DNA of 46,991 nt from Pseudomonas sp. PIC25 (GCF_002286785.1 NZ_MUJY01000060.1:1-46991); one strand, 5' to 3'. Positions 21,899-32,836 are shown, counted from the stretch's first letter. Numbers and translations are program-made. Notes: generated by a model from the sequence alone, not told the origin.

Positions 21899-22507
21899 AT
21901 GCCCATGCTGGACGAACTCCTCCAACGTGTGCGCACCTATTCGCCACGCCTCTTGGAGACGGACCGCAGCTTCCCCGAGGCGGCGGTCCTCGTGCCTATC
22001 ACCCGCAGCGACGAACCCGAGCTGGTATTGACCCTGCGCGCCAGCGGCCTGTCGACCCACGGCGGGGAAGTCGCCTTCCCGGGCGGGCGCCGCGATCCCG
22101 AAGATCCCGATCTCATCCGCACCGCCCTGCGCGAGGCGGAAGAAGAAATCGGCCTGCCGCCGGGCCTGGTGGAGGTCATCGGTCCCTTGAGCACGCTGGT
22201 GTCGCGACACGGTATCAAGGTGACGCCCTACGTCGGGCTGGTGCCCGACTACGTCGAATACCAGGCCAACGACGGTGAGATCGCCTCGGTATTCAGCGTG
22301 CCGCTATCGTTCTTCCGTGAAGACCCGCGCGAGGTCACCCATCGCATCGATTACCTGGGACATAGCTGGTATGTGCCCAGCTACCGTTTCGGCGAGTACA
22401 AGATCTGGGGCCTGACGGCGATCATGGTGGTGGAGCTGGTTAACCTGCTCTACGACGCTGATATCCAACTGCACCGAGCCCCGAACACCTTTATCAAACT
22501 GAGCTGA
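21899..22507 (+). CDS. Nudix hydrolase, coenzyme A pyrophosphatase type
   Basis: The 202-residue product has a CoA-type Nudix box (GGRRDPEDPDLIRTALREAEEEIGL, residues about 61-85) preceded by the THGGEVAFPGG segment typical of the CoAse/NudL family. The expected reaction is hydrolysis of CoA or acyl-CoA to phosphopantetheine and 3',5'-ADP. AAAGGA lies upstream. It heads a tight run with the gamma-carbonic anhydrase (22 bp) and DUF1289 gene. It is divergent from the zinc-ribbon Nudix gene over 144 bp. Confidence 0.88.
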   Translation: MPMLDELLQRVRTYSPRLLETDRSFPEAAVLVPITRSDEPELVLTLRASGLSTHGGEVAFPGGRRDPEDPDLIRTALREAEEEIGLPPGLVEVIGPLSTLVSRHGIKVTPYVGLVPDYVEYQANDGEIASVFSVPLSFFREDPREVTHRIDYLGHSWYVPSYRFGEYKIWGLTAIMVVELVNLLYDADIQLHRAPNTFIKLS

Positions 22508-22529
22508 GCCTGCCTGAGAGGAAGCGCTG

Positions 22530-23054
22530 ATGAAATATCGCCTGGGAGACGCCCGCGTCGATGCCCATCCGGACAGTTGGATCGCACCCAATGCGACTCT
22601 GGTCGGCAAGGTCAGGCTGGAGTCCGGCGCCAGCGTTTGGTTCGGTGCTGTGCTGCGCGGCGACAACGAGCAGATCCATATCGGCGAGAACAGCAACGTG
22701 CAGGATGGCACCGTGATGCATACCGACATGGGCTATCCGCTGACCATCGGCAAAGGTGTGACCATTGGTCATAACGTCATGCTGCATGGTTGTTCGGTGG
22801 GTGACTACAGCCTGATCGGCATCAATGCCGTGGTGCTCAACGGAGCGAAGATCGGCAAGTACTGCCTCATCGGTGCCAATACCCTGATTCCCGAAGGCAA
22901 GGAAATTCCCGACGGCTCGCTGGTCATGGGTTCGCCGGGCAAGGTGGTGCGTGAGCTGACCGAGCAACAGAAGAAAATGCTCGAAGCCAGTGCCGCGCAC
23001 TATGTGCACAACGCCCAGCGCTACGCGCGTGATCTGGCGGAGCAGGACGACTGA
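22530..23054 (+). CDS. Gamma-class carbonic anhydrase-like hexapeptide protein
   Basis: The 174-residue product has a left-handed beta-helix of hexapeptide repeats and the conserved RGD(N) motif near residue 43. Zinc-ligand histidines are in [16 protein letters not shown] and nearby. It belongs to the YrdA/PaaY family, related to Cam carbonic anhydrase; activity in this family varies. AGAGGAAG lies upstream. Its stop overlaps the start of the DUF1289 gene (ATGA), which indicates translational coupling. Confidence 0.88.
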   Translation: MKYRLGDARVDAHPDSWIAPNATLVGKVRLESGASVWFGAVLRGDNEQIHIGENSNVQDGTVMHTDMGYPLTIGKGVTIGHNVMLHGCSVGDYSLIGINAVVLNGAKIGKYCLIGANTLIPEGKEIPDGSLVMGSPGKVVRELTEQQKKMLEASAAHYVHNAQRYARDLAEQDD

Positions 23055-23245
23055 TGGAGCGCGAGTTACCCGTTGCTTCGCCCTGTGTGCACGTCTGCGC
23101 GCTGGATGATGACGACATCTGTATCGGCTGCCAGCGAACGGTGGCCGAAATCACTCGCTGGGGGCGCATGGACAATGTCGAGCGTCGCCAAGTGTTGGTC
23201 CGTTGCCATGAGCGAGCCCGGATAAAGGGCCAGTTGCTCTCCTGA
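23054..23245 (+). CDS. DUF1289 protein (small Cys-rich)
   Basis: The 63-residue product has the DUF1289 pattern S-P-C-x3-C-x8-C-x2-C followed by R(T)xxEI..W. This four-Cys arrangement probably binds Zn or an Fe-S cluster. The function is unknown. It overlaps the gamma-carbonic anhydrase gene by one base, so the two are translated together. Confidence 0.85.
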   Translation: MERELPVASPCVHVCALDDDDICIGCQRTVAEITRWGRMDNVERRQVLVRCHERARIKGQLLS

Positions 23246-23305
23246 CGCGCTTCGCCTTCTCTTTTTCAATGCGCCGAGTCGCGCACCGTTCCAAAGGAAA
23301 ACGTC

Positions 23306-24487
23306 ATGCCTCGTATTGGTACCCCCTTGTCGCCGAGTGCGACCCGTGTCCTGCTCTGCGGCGCTGGTGAGTTGGGCAAGGAAGTGGTCATCGAACTGCA
23401 GCGCCTGGGTGTCGAAGTGATCGCCGTCGACCGTTACGCCGATGCGCCAGCCATGCAGGTCGCCCATCGCAGTCATGTGGTCAATATGCTGGATGGCGCT
23501 GCGTTGCGTACGGTGATCGAGCGGGAGCAGCCGCACTACATCGTCCCTGAGATCGAAGCCATTGCCACGGCCACGCTGGTCGAGCTGGAGGCCGAGGGTT
23601 TCACCGTGATTCCCACCGCCAGGGCTGCGCAATTGACCATGAACCGCGAAGGCATCCGTCGCCTGGCTGCGGAGGAGTTGGAACTGCCGACCTCGCCGTA
23701 CCATTTCGCCGACAGCTTCGAGGACTATCGTGCGGCGGTGGAAGACCTGGGCTATCCCTGCGTGGTGAAGCCGATCATGAGTTCGTCCGGCAAGGGGCAG
23801 AGCCTGCTCAAGGGGCCTGACGATCTCCAGGCGGCCTGGGACTATGCCCAGGAGGGCGGGCGCGCCGGCAAGGGGCGGGTGATCGTCGAAGGGTTCATCG
23901 ATTTCGACTACGAGATCACCTTGCTGACCGTCCGGCACATCGGCGGTACCGATTTCTGCGCGCCGGTCGGCCATCGCCAGGTCAAGGGCGACTACCATGA
24001 GTCCTGGCAGCCCCAGGCAATGAGCCCGAAGGCGCTGGCCGAATCCGAGCGTATTGCCCGTGCGGTCACCGAGGCGCTGGGCGGGCGCGGCCTGTTCGGT
24101 GTCGAGTTGTTCGTCAAGGGTGATCAGGTCTGGTTCAGTGAGGTTTCGCCACGCCCTCACGATACCGGGCTGGTCACGCTGATTTCCCAGGACCTTTCCG
24201 AGTTCGCTCTGCATGCGCGAGCCATTCTGGGATTGCCGATTCCTGCGATTCGTCAATTAGGGCCGTCGGCTTCGGCCGTGGTGCTGGTGGAAGGGGCGTC
24301 GAAGCAGGTGAGTTTCGGCAACTTGGCGGCGGCGCTGAGCGAGCCGGATACCGCGCTGCGTCTGTTCGGCAAGCCGGAAGTGGCGGGGCAGCGGCGCATG
24401 GGTGTCGCACTGGCACGCGACACGTCAGTGGAGGTGGCGCGGGCCAAGGCGACCCGCGCGGCTCAAGCGGTAAGCGTCGATCTGTGA
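23306..24487 (+). CDS. purT: Formate-dependent phosphoribosylglycinamide formyltransferase
   Basis: PurT makes FGAR from GAR using formate and ATP, a folate-independent alternative to PurN. The 393-residue ATP-grasp protein has an N-terminal nucleotide-binding fold ([12 protein letters not shown]), the ATP-grasp core with [12 protein letters not shown], the metal-binding E-x-N-like segment [25 protein letters not shown], and a short C-terminal domain. AAAGGA lies about 8 nt before the ATG. The last bases overlap the GTG start of an SGNH hydrolase. Confidence 0.97.
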   Translation: MPRIGTPLSPSATRVLLCGAGELGKEVVIELQRLGVEVIAVDRYADAPAMQVAHRSHVVNMLDGAALRTVIEREQPHYIVPEIEAIATATLVELEAEGFTVIPTARAAQLTMNREGIRRLAAEELELPTSPYHFADSFEDYRAAVEDLGYPCVVKPIMSSSGKGQSLLKGPDDLQAAWDYAQEGGRAGKGRVIVEGFIDFDYEITLLTVRHIGGTDFCAPVGHRQVKGDYHESWQPQAMSPKALAESERIARAVTEALGGRGLFGVELFVKGDQVWFSEVSPRPHDTGLVTLISQDLSEFALHARAILGLPIPAIRQLGPSASAVVLVEGASKQVSFGNLAAALSEPDTALRLFGKPEVAGQRRMGVALARDTSVEVARAKATRAAQAVSVDL

Positions 24488-25218
24488 GTCGGTGGCACGG
24501 CCTGGCCTGGTGGTCGGCGGCACTGCCGGTGCTGCCGATCGCCTTGTTGCTGGCCGTTCGAACCCGCCGTCAGGCCTTGCGGTTGTCGCCTGCAGCCGGT
24601 CCGGCCAGAGGGCGGGCCGGCATGGGCTTGGAGGGCGAACCCTTGCGCTTGCTGGTGCTGGGGGAGTCGACGGTGGCAGGTGTCGGGGCGTCCTGCCTCG
24701 AATATGCGCTGGCTGGCCGTCTGGCGGCGGAATTGGCCGAGCGCTATCGCCGGCCGGTGCATTGGCTGGCCTGCGGGGAAAACGGTATCACGGCGCATGA
24801 GGCCTGCGAGCGTCTGTTGCCCCAGGCTCTGGGAGAGCCGGTCGATTTGGCGTTGCTGGTTTTCGGTGTCAATGACACCACCCGCCTCAGTCCGGCGTCG
24901 CAGTGGAGATCGGCATTGGAAACGATGGCGACGAGCCTGGCGAAGCGGGGAGCCCGCGTCGCGTTCAGCAGCGTTCCGCCGCTTCAGCATTTCTTCGTCT
25001 TGCCCTGGTTGCTGCGGCGGCTGCTGGGTGCACGGGCCAGGCTACTCGATGCGCAACTGCGTGAAGTGGCCCAGGCGTCCGGCATGGCCTACTGCCCGAT
25101 GACGCTGGAGTTCGTCCGAGGTTACCTGGCAGTGGATGGCTATCATCCGTCCAGTCTGGGCTATCGCATGTGGGCGCAGGGGCTGGCGCAGTTGCTCAGT
25201 CCTGCTCAGGTGGTTTGA
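24484..25218 (+). CDS. SGNH/GDSL-type esterase, membrane-anchored
   Basis: The 244-residue product starts at a GTG overlapping the purT stop (GTGA), so translational coupling is likely. An N-terminal hydrophobic segment (about 10-25) suggests a signal anchor. The SGNH domain follows, with S62 in LGESTVAG (block I), the GVND block III Asn, and DGYHPS with the catalytic Asp/His (block V). It is probably a lipase, acyl-esterase or acylhydrolase in the periplasm; the substrate is unknown. Its 3' end overlaps the convergent CorC-like gene by 23 bp. Confidence 0.85.
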   Translation: MSRWHGLAWWSAALPVLPIALLLAVRTRRQALRLSPAAGPARGRAGMGLEGEPLRLLVLGESTVAGVGASCLEYALAGRLAAELAERYRRPVHWLACGENGITAHEACERLLPQALGEPVDLALLVFGVNDTTRLSPASQWRSALETMATSLAKRGARVAFSSVPPLQHFFVLPWLLRRLLGARARLLDAQLREVAQASGMAYCPMTLEFVRGYLAVDGYHPSSLGYRMWAQGLAQLLSPAQVV

Positions 25219-26473
25219 CCTTCACTTCCCAGACTCGCACCGTCTTCACCCGGTTTTCTGCCGCCTGGAGAATTTCCAGCCGGTAGGGGCCGATCTTCAG
25301 GCATACGCCGCTATCGGGAATGCTTTCCAGGGCCTCGGTAACCAAGCCGTTGAGTGTTTTCGGGCCGTCGCAGGGCAATTGCCAGCCGAGCGCCTTGTTC
25401 ACTTCGCGGATATAGGCGGCGCCATCGATGACCTGGGTGCCGTCCTCCTGAGGATGGATATCGGGGCTGCGCAGGGCGTCCTGATTGCTGAACTCGCCGA
25501 CGATCTCTTCGAGGATGTCTTCCAGCGTTACGATACCGAGCACGTCGCCATATTCGTCGACGACGATACCGATGCGGCGTTTCTGCTTCTGGAAGTTGAT
25601 CAGTTGCGTCGAAAGGGGCGTGTTTTCCGGCACGAAATAAGGCTCGTGGCAGGCGGCCCTCAGCGACTCCTTGGTCAACTGGTTGTGGGTGAGCAGGCGG
25701 GCGATCTGGCGCATGTGCACCACGCCTTCGATCTGGTTGATGTCGTTGCGGAACACCGGAAGCCGGGTATGGGTAGTGGTACGCAACTGCGTGACGATAT
25801 CGTCCAGATCGTCTTCCAGATTGATCCCGGTGACTTCGCTGCGCGGAATCATGATGTCGTCCACCGTGACCTTTTCCAGGTCGAGGATGCCGAGCAGCAT
25901 GTTCTGTCGGTTGAGTGGCAGCTCGTGGCTGGACTCGCGGACCACGCTGCGCAGTTCCTCGGTGGTCAGTGCGTCGTTGCCCTTGCTCGCCGGGTCGATG
26001 CCGAACAGGCGGAGCAGACCGTTGCTGACCCAGCCGAGCGCCAGTACCAGCGGATAGAAGAGCTTGAGCAGCAACAACAGCGGCAGGCTGGCGGGATAGG
26101 CGACGCTTTCCGGCTTGAGCGCGGCGAGGGTCTTGGGCGTGATTTCGCCGAAGATCAGTAGGGCGATTGTCAGCCCTACGGTGGCGATGGCGATGCCGGC
26201 TTCGCCCCAGAGCTGCAGGGCCAGCACGGTGGCGATCGACGAGGCGAGGATATTGACGAAGTTGTTGCCGATCAGGATGGTGCCGAGCAGACGGTCTGGA
26301 CGGCTGAGCAGGGCGCTGGCGCGCTTGGCGCCACGGTGTCCCTCTTTGGCCAGGTGCTTCAACCGGTAGCGGTTGAGGCTGAGCATGCCGGTCTCGGAGC
26401 TGGAGAAGAACGCCGAACAGACCAGCAGGAAGACTAACAGGCCGAGCAGGAAGCCAGGATGTACGTTTTCCAC
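25196..26473 (-). CDS. CNNM/CorC-HlyC family membrane protein (YfjD/CorB-like)
   Basis: The 425-residue product has an N-terminal CNNM (DUF21) transmembrane domain of 3-4 helices within about 1-180, containing FFSSSETGMLSLNRYRL and FGEITPKTLAA. A CBS pair follows (about 200-330), then a C-terminal CorC_HlyC domain. Members are implicated in Mg2+ or cobalt transport or efflux, and the pair of CBS domains senses nucleotides. The start is a GTG, and its length agrees with Pseudomonas homologues. It lies 18 bp after the CcsA-like gene on the same strand. Confidence 0.9.
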   Translation of the reverse strand: MENVHPGFLLGLLVFLLVCSAFFSSSETGMLSLNRYRLKHLAKEGHRGAKRASALLSRPDRLLGTILIGNNFVNILASSIATVLALQLWGEAGIAIATVGLTIALLIFGEITPKTLAALKPESVAYPASLPLLLLLKLFYPLVLALGWVSNGLLRLFGIDPASKGNDALTTEELRSVVRESSHELPLNRQNMLLGILDLEKVTVDDIMIPRSEVTGINLEDDLDDIVTQLRTTTHTRLPVFRNDINQIEGVVHMRQIARLLTHNQLTKESLRAACHEPYFVPENTPLSTQLINFQKQKRRIGIVVDEYGDVLGIVTLEDILEEIVGEFSNQDALRSPDIHPQEDGTQVIDGAAYIREVNKALGWQLPCDGPKTLNGLVTEALESIPDSGVCLKIGPYRLEILQAAENRVKTVRVWEVKVKPPEQD

Positions 26474-26491
26474 GGGCGGTGGCCTAGGTAT

Positions 26492-27292
26492 CTAAATATG
26501 CAGGATGAATTCGCGCACCAGCTTGCTGCCGAAATAAGCCAGCATCAGCAGGCAGAAGCCCGCCAGCGTCCAACGGATCGCCTTGTGCCCGCGCCAGCCG
26601 AGCTGATGGCGGCCCCACAGGAGCACCCCGAAGACCAGCCAGGCTACGCAGGCGAGCAGCGTCTTGTGCGCCAGATGCTGGGCGAACAGGTCCTCGAGGA
26701 ACAGCCAGCCGGACAGCAGCGACAGCGAGAGCAGGCCCCAGCCAGCCCAGAGGAAGCCGAACAGCAGGCTTTCCATGGTCTGCAGTGGGGGGAAGTTGCG
26801 AATCAGTCCGGAGGGGTGCTTGTGCTTGAGCTGGTGATCCTGCAAGAGAAGCAGCAGCGATTGGAACATGGCGATGGTGAGCATGCCGTAGGCCAGGATC
26901 GACAGCAGGATGTGCGCCAGGATGCCCGGTTCTTCGTTGATCGGCTGGATCGTGCCAGAGGGCATGAACTGCGCCAGCAGCGCCGTCAGCGCGCCGAGCG
27001 GCAGTAGCAGAAGCAACAGGTTCTCCACCGGGATTCGCGCGCAGGCCAGCAGTGTCAGGGCAATCACCGCGGCGGCGATCAGGCTGGCGGCGTTGAAGAA
27101 GTCCAGGTTGAGTCCGTAGGGGGTCAGCAATTGGTTGTACAGGCCGACGGCATGGGCAAGCAGTGCGAGGATGGCCAGGAGAGCCAGCAGGCGCCGGTCC
27201 GGCAGCTCGCGACGGGCCAGGCGGAGTCCTTGGTAGGCGGTGGCGCCTGCGTATAGGCAGGCGGCCGCGAGGCTGGGCAGCAGAGGGTGCAT
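26492..27292 (-). CDS. CcsA/YpjD-like inner-membrane protein
   Basis: The 266-residue product is a hydrophobic protein with about eight transmembrane helices, resembling the cytochrome c assembly (CcsA/CcmC/HemX) superfamily. It has the HILLSILAYGMLTIA segment with its conserved His, and a GWGLLSLSLLSGW stretch related to the WWD-type region. The E. coli relative is YpjD, whose exact function is not settled. I chose the ATG at 27292 (MHPLLPSL), since the open frame only adds a poorly supported extension. It is divergent from ffh and sits upstream of the CorC-like gene, a pairing seen in many gammaproteobacteria. Confidence 0.85.
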   Translation of the reverse strand: MHPLLPSLAAACLYAGATAYQGLRLARRELPDRRLLALLAILALLAHAVGLYNQLLTPYGLNLDFFNAASLIAAAVIALTLLACARIPVENLLLLLLPLGALTALLAQFMPSGTIQPINEEPGILAHILLSILAYGMLTIAMFQSLLLLLQDHQLKHKHPSGLIRNFPPLQTMESLLFGFLWAGWGLLSLSLLSGWLFLEDLFAQHLAHKTLLACVAWLVFGVLLWGRHQLGWRGHKAIRWTLAGFCLLMLAYFGSKLVREFILHI

Positions 27293-27389
27293 AAATCCGT
27301 ATAAGACGAGCCCGAAAGGGCGTGAGTGTGGCATAGAACCCTCGTCTCACGAAAGACTTCAGGCGGTGTCGGTGATCCCAGGTCTTCGC

Positions 27390-27395
27390 TATAAT
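27390..27395 (+). promoter_or_regulatory. Possible -10 element for ffh
   Basis: A perfect TATAAT lies 54 bp before the ffh ATG in the divergent gap. A convincing -35 is not seen at 16-18 bp (TGTCGG). Confidence 0.45.
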
Positions 27396-27448
27396 CCGCG
27401 CCCTGCCGCAAGATCACCTCGGTTCAATAGAGTCCGAAAGGAACGCGC

Positions 27449-28825
<1,377 letters not shown>

Positions 28826-28888
28826 TGGGGCGACGCCCCGGTGCGCCGGCCGTTTCCGGCCGCACCGATGGGCGGCGGAAAAAGAGAT

Positions 28889-28916
28889 TTGCAAACGGCC
28901 GGATAATCCTTAGAAT
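28889..28916 (+). promoter_or_regulatory. Sigma-70 promoter of the rpsP operon
   Basis: A TTGCAA -35 (28889-28894) is separated by 16 bp from a TAGAAT -10 (28911-28916), giving a 5' leader of about 65 nt. A GC-rich hairpin upstream (around 28840-28866, no T run) may help end ffh transcription. Confidence 0.7.
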
Positions 28917-28989
28917 ATGCGGCCTTTCGGGCCTAGGGCCCAGTGTGCAATTTAGTTTTGCAAGCACCGACTACAGGAACGATGTTCTC

Positions 28990-29241
28990 ATGGTAACCAT
29001 TCGTCTCGCCCGTGGCGGCTCCAAGAAGCGCCCCTTCTATCACCTGACCGTGACCAACAGCCGCAATGCGCGCGACGGTCGCTTCGTAGAGCGTATCGGC
29101 TTCTTCAATCCGGTCGCCTCGGGTGCCGAAGTGAAGCTCTCCGTCAATCAGGAGCGTGCCAACTACTGGCTGAGCCAGGGCGCACAGCCGTCTGAGCGCG
29201 TTGCTCAGCTGCTGAAGGAAGCTGCCAAGGCCACTGCCTGA
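28990..29241 (+). CDS. rpsP: 30S ribosomal protein S16
   Basis: S16 binds 16S rRNA and is needed for 30S assembly. The 83-residue product begins [18 protein letters not shown], the usual start. The longer frame from 28825 is only the leader read in frame. AGGAACG lies about 11 nt before the ATG. It is first in the rpsP-rimM-trmD-rplS operon. Confidence 0.97.
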   Translation: MVTIRLARGGSKKRPFYHLTVTNSRNARDGRFVERIGFFNPVASGAEVKLSVNQERANYWLSQGAQPSERVAQLLKEAAKATA

Positions 29242-29246
29242 GCAGC

Positions 29247-29780
29247 ATGAACGCGACGCCGGTTTCCGAGGAGCTGATTGTCCTCGGCAAGATCACTTCG
29301 GTGCATGGCGTTCGCGGCGAAGTGAAGGTGTATTCCTTCACCGATCCGATCGACAACCTGCTGGACTATTGCCGCTGGACGCTTCGGCGTGACAGCGAGA
29401 CGCGGCAGGTTGAAGTGAGCAGGGGCCGCCTCCAAGGCAAGGTCTTGGTGGCGAAGCTGAAAGGACTCGATGACCGTGAAGAGGCACGTACTCTCGCGGG
29501 CTTCGACATTTGTGTGCCCCGTAGCGAGCTTCCGGGCCTTTCCGAGGGCGAGTACTACTGGTACCAGCTCGAAGGGCTCAAGGTGATCGACCAGGCTGGG
29601 CAGCTGCTCGGGCGTATCGATCATCTGCTGGAAACCGGCTCCAACGATGTGATGGTGGTCAAGCCCTTCCCGGGCAGCCTGGATGATCGCGAGCGCCTGT
29701 TGCCCTATACGGGGCAGTGCGTGCTGTCGGTTGATCTGGAGGCCGGTGAAATGCGGGTGGACTGGGACGCGGACTTCTGA
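29247..29780 (+). CDS. rimM: 16S rRNA processing protein RimM
   Basis: RimM is a 30S maturation factor acting near S19 and the 16S 3' region. The 177-residue product has an N-terminal RimM barrel ([20 protein letters not shown]) and a C-terminal PRC-barrel ([23 protein letters not shown]). It starts 5 bp after rpsP, without a clear Shine-Dalgarno, so coupled translation is likely. Confidence 0.96.
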   Translation: MNATPVSEELIVLGKITSVHGVRGEVKVYSFTDPIDNLLDYCRWTLRRDSETRQVEVSRGRLQGKVLVAKLKGLDDREEARTLAGFDICVPRSELPGLSEGEYYWYQLEGLKVIDQAGQLLGRIDHLLETGSNDVMVVKPFPGSLDDRERLLPYTGQCVLSVDLEAGEMRVDWDADF

Positions 29781-29782
29781 CC

Positions 29783-30526
29783 ATGAGGGTCGAGGTCATC
29801 AGCATCTTCCCGGAGATGTTTGCCGCCATCAGCGAGTACGGCATTACCAGCCGTGCGGTGAAGCAGGGGCTGCTGCAGCTGACCTGCTGGAACCCGCGGA
29901 GCTTTACCGAGGATCGCCACCAGACGGTGGATGACCGCCCGTTCGGCGGTGGACCAGGCATGGTGATGAAGATCCAGCCTCTGGAGCGTGCTCTGGCAGC
30001 AGCCAAGCAGGCGGCCGGGGAGACAGCGAAGGTGATCTACCTGTCGCCGCAGGGTCGCCAGTTGAAGCAGGCGGCCGTGCGCGAACTGGCGCAGGAACAG
30101 GCAATGATCCTGATCGCCGGTCGCTACGAAGGCATCGACGAGCGCTTCATCGAGGCGCACGTCGACGAAGAATGGTCGATTGGCGATTACGTTCTGTCCG
30201 GTGGCGAGCTGCCGGCGATGGTGCTGATCGATGCGGTAACCCGTTTGTTGCCCGGTGCATTGGGCCATGTGGATTCCGCCGAGGAGGATTCGTTTACCGA
30301 CGGCCTGCTCGACTGCCCGCACTACACCCGACCCGAGGTGTACGAAGGCAAACGTGTTCCTGAGGTGCTGCTCAGCGGCAATCACGAACACATCCGGCGC
30401 TGGCGTTTGCAGCAGTCCCTTGGAAGGACCTACGAACGTCGCGCTGATCTTCTGGATAGCCGCTCGCTTTCTGGAGAAGAGCAAAAGCTGTTGGCGGAAT
30501 ATCTTCGCCAGCGGGACGATAGTTAA
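29783..30526 (+). CDS. trmD: tRNA (guanine-N1)-methyltransferase TrmD
   Basis: TrmD methylates G37 of tRNAs with a G36-G37 anticodon loop, preventing +1 frameshifts. The 247-residue SPOUT protein contains the trefoil-knot AdoMet motif ([13 protein letters not shown], then [15 protein letters not shown]), and a [13 protein letters not shown] loop near residue 50. It starts 2 bp after the rimM stop. Confidence 0.97.
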   Translation: MRVEVISIFPEMFAAISEYGITSRAVKQGLLQLTCWNPRSFTEDRHQTVDDRPFGGGPGMVMKIQPLERALAAAKQAAGETAKVIYLSPQGRQLKQAAVRELAQEQAMILIAGRYEGIDERFIEAHVDEEWSIGDYVLSGGELPAMVLIDAVTRLLPGALGHVDSAEEDSFTDGLLDCPHYTRPEVYEGKRVPEVLLSGNHEHIRRWRLQQSLGRTYERRADLLDSRSLSGEEQKLLAEYLRQRDDS

Positions 30527-30569
30527 CGTATCGATGGCAAACCTGTGGGTTTGTCTTAGGAGCACTCAG

Positions 30570-30920
30570 ATGACCAACAAGATCATTCAGCAGCTCGAAG
30601 CCGAGCAGATGAACAAAGAAATTCCGGCTTTCGCCCCGGGCGACACCGTTATCGTTCAAGTGAAAGTGAAGGAAGGCGACCGTCAGCGTCTGCAGGCTTT
30701 CGAAGGTGTGGTCATCGCCAAGCGTAACCGTGGCCTGAACAGCGCGTTCACCGTGCGCAAGATTTCCAGCGGCGTCGGTGTCGAGCGTACCTTCCAGACC
30801 TACTCCCCGCTGGTCGACAGCGTGAGCGTCAAGCGCCGCGGCGACGTGCGCAAGGCCAAGCTGTACTACCTCCGCGACCTGTCCGGCAAGGCAGCTCGCA
30901 TCAAGGAAAAGCTGGCCTGA
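30570..30920 (+). CDS. rplS: 50S ribosomal protein L19
   Basis: L19 lies at the 30S-50S interface. The 116-residue product ([15 protein letters not shown]...) has the conserved [29 protein letters not shown] core. The AGGAG ribosome binding site is at 30558-30562. An open frame reading in from trmD is not the start. It is the last gene of the operon before a strong terminator. Confidence 0.97.
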   Translation: MTNKIIQQLEAEQMNKEIPAFAPGDTVIVQVKVKEGDRQRLQAFEGVVIAKRNRGLNSAFTVRKISSGVGVERTFQTYSPLVDSVSVKRRGDVRKAKLYYLRDLSGKAARIKEKLA

Positions 30921-30937
30921 TCCGGCGCTCCTTCAGA

Positions 30938-30964
30938 AAAAGCAGCCTCCGGGCTGCTTTTTTG
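30938..30964 (+). terminator. Rho-independent terminator of the rpsP operon
   Basis: A 10-bp stem (30938-30947 with 30952-30961) is followed by a T-rich tail, 17 bp after the rplS stop. The A-rich left side also makes it T-rich on the minus strand, for the convergent MshEN-domain gene. Confidence 0.88.
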
Positions 30965-31045
30965 TTTCTGGGGCACTTATTACTGATGAGGCGCTCCTGT
31001 CGACCCTGTTCAACAGCCCTGCGGTAGTCGCCGTTCTGTTGGGTT

Positions 31046-31726
31046 TCAACGGCGCAGGCTGATCTTGAGCGAGGCTTGGGACAGGTCGATATCCTGCAGG
31101 TGCAGGCTGCCGAAACTCTGGTTGCGGGGTGCGCCGGCGACGCGAATGTTGTCGAAACGCAGCTCACCGATCGAACTGGGCAGGCGAACCTCGACGGTAC
31201 CGTCCGGGTTGATCGTCGAACTCATGCGCTGGGTGTCGTATTTCACATCCTGGATGGACGTTTCCGCTTCGAGGCTATCCAGCACTGGCATTACCAGCCT
31301 GGACAACTGCCTGATGGTGCTTAGGCCATCGCCGTTCTCCGCCTGGAGGAACAGTGATTGCAGAACGTCGTCCAAGCCACGGGCGCTGACGCTGCTCAGC
31401 TCCTTGTCGGTCAGCGGTTTCAAGCCGCGAGGGGCTTCCTGCCGGCTGATGCTCTGCGGTGTCTGCAATCGCTGGATATCCGCGCTGGCCATCTGGAAGG
31501 GGCTGAGCAGGGCGGCCACCAGCGTGGCGGCGACACGCAGGTTGTTCTGCTTCTTCAGAGCTTTCTTCAGTTGACGTTCGCTGATCAGGCCTTGCGCAAT
31601 AAGGATTTCGCCCAGGCGCTGCTTCTTAGTCAGTTGAAGCGTGATGGCCTCATCCAATTGTGAGCGGGTAATGAGCCCTTTAGTGAGCAGAATCTGACCG
31701 AGGCGGGAGTTCTGTTGATGAGGCAT
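31046..31726 (-). CDS. MshEN-domain (predicted c-di-GMP-binding) protein with exported C-terminal region
   Basis: The 226-residue product has no confirmed function. Residues 8-31 and 37-60 are two 24-residue motifs of the form RLGxxLxxxGLIxxxQLxxAxxxQ, separated by exactly five residues (32-36). This is the pattern of the MshEN/T2SSE N-terminal c-di-GMP-binding domain, but there is no ATPase domain. A hydrophobic segment follows (about 64-81, ending MASA). Next is a PLTDKELSSVSARG stretch (103-116), similar to the DELSxVxG stretch of FilA/DUF6160-like surface proteins, and then a beta-rich tail. The layout suggests a cytoplasmic c-di-GMP sensor joined through a membrane helix to a periplasmic part. 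The only ribosome binding site is a weak GGA. It is convergent with rplS and divergent from xerD. Confidence 0.8.
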   Translation of the reverse strand: MPHQQNSRLGQILLTKGLITRSQLDEAITLQLTKKQRLGEILIAQGLISERQLKKALKKQNNLRVAATLVAALLSPFQMASADIQRLQTPQSISRQEAPRGLKPLTDKELSSVSARGLDDVLQSLFLQAENGDGLSTIRQLSRLVMPVLDSLEAETSIQDVKYDTQRMSSTINPDGTVEVRLPSSIGELRFDNIRVAGAPRNQSFGSLHLQDIDLSQASLKISLRR

Positions 31727-31767
31727 CGGAGGGTCCGGTTGCTTTGATGGCTATATGAGATCATGTC

Positions 31768-31797
31768 TTTGGGCGGGTCTCCTGTCACCCACCCAAA
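31768..31797. promoter_or_regulatory. Inverted repeat upstream of the MshEN-domain gene
   Basis: Inverted arms of 11 nt (31768-31778 and 31787-31797) contain one mismatch and enclose an 8-nt loop. They lie 42-71 bp before the start codon. This could be an operator or a transcript hairpin. The rest of the 213-bp gap to xerD shows nothing definite. Confidence 0.35.
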
Positions 31798-31939
31798 AGA
31801 TAGGCTGACAAGCCGTTCGTCTCTTCTTCCCGCATCATGGTCGATCGGGTGTTTCCTGCGGGATCACCTCGACCGCCCTCTGGCTGCGAGCGGTCGTGCT
31901 GTGAAAGACTAGCCGCTTCCTGAATCACCCCGACAAGAC

Positions 31940-32836
31940 ATGCCTGCCATCGACCACCCGTTGATCGACCGTTTCCTTGAGTCCCTCTGGATGGAAAAGG
32001 GCTTGTCCGCCCATACCCTGTCCGCCTACCGCAGCGATCTTTCCCTGTTCCATGGCTGGTTGCAGGAGCGCGATATCGAGCTGGCAAAGGCGGGGCGCGA
32101 TGCGATTCTGGATCACCTGGGCTGGCGTCTCGACAATGGCTACAAGGCACGCTCCACGGCGCGTTTCCTTTCCGGTTTGCGCGGGTTCTATCGTTTCCTG
32201 CTGCGCGAGAGCGTGATCGAAGTCGACCCTACCTTACAGGTGGAGCTTCCTCAGCTCGGCCGTCCTTTACCGAAGTCGTTGTCCGAGACGGATGTGGAGG
32301 CGCTGCTGGCGGCGCCGGAGCTGGACGATCCCATCGGCCTGCGCGACCGTGCCATGCTCGAAGTTCTCTATGCCTGCGGTCTGCGGGTCACCGAGCTGGT
32401 CAGTCTGACGCTGGAGCAGGTCAATCTGCGCCAAGGGGTACTTCGAGTGTTCGGCAAGGGCAGCAAGGAGCGCCTGGTGCCGATGGGCGAGGAGGCGATC
32501 GTCTGGGTCGAGCGTTATCTGCGCGAAGCGCGGCCTTTTCTGCTGGATGGTAAGCCGAGCGATGTGCTGTTCCCCAGCCTGCGGGGCGAGCAGATGACCC
32601 GCCAGACCTTCTGGCACCGGATCAAGCACCAGGCGCGCGTTGCCGGGATCGTGAAGCCCTTGTCGCCGCACACGTTACGGCATGCGTTCGCCACCCATTT
32701 GCTGAATCATGGCGCGGACCTGCGGGTGGTGCAGATGCTGCTTGGCCACAGCGACCTGTCGACCACCCAGATCTATACTCATATAGCCCGCGCCCGTTTG
32801 CAGGAGCTGCATGCTCGGCATCACCCGCGCGGTTAG
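31940..32836 (+). CDS. xerD: Site-specific tyrosine recombinase XerD
   Basis: XerD resolves chromosome dimers at dif with XerC. The 298-residue product has an N-terminal SAM-like core-binding domain (about 1-95) and a catalytic domain with R149, K173, H244, R247, H270 and nucleophile Y279. All five conserved catalytic positions and the Tyr are present. It precedes dsbC, as in other pseudomonads. The Shine-Dalgarno is weak. Confidence 0.96.
   Translation: MPAIDHPLIDRFLESLWMEKGLSAHTLSAYRSDLSLFHGWLQERDIELAKAGRDAILDHLGWRLDNGYKARSTARFLSGLRGFYRFLLRESVIEVDPTLQVELPQLGRPLPKSLSETDVEALLAAPELDDPIGLRDRAMLEVLYACGLRVTELVSLTLEQVNLRQGVLRVFGKGSKERLVPMGEEAIVWVERYLREARPFLLDGKPSDVLFPSLRGEQMTRQTFWHRIKHQARVAGIVKPLSPHTLRHAFATHLLNHGADLRVVQMLLGHSDLSTTQIYTHIARARLQELHARHHPRG

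Noticed and set aside
28840-28866. GC-rich hairpin after ffh as a terminator
   Set aside because: The stem is imperfect and no T run follows, so it was not called separately.
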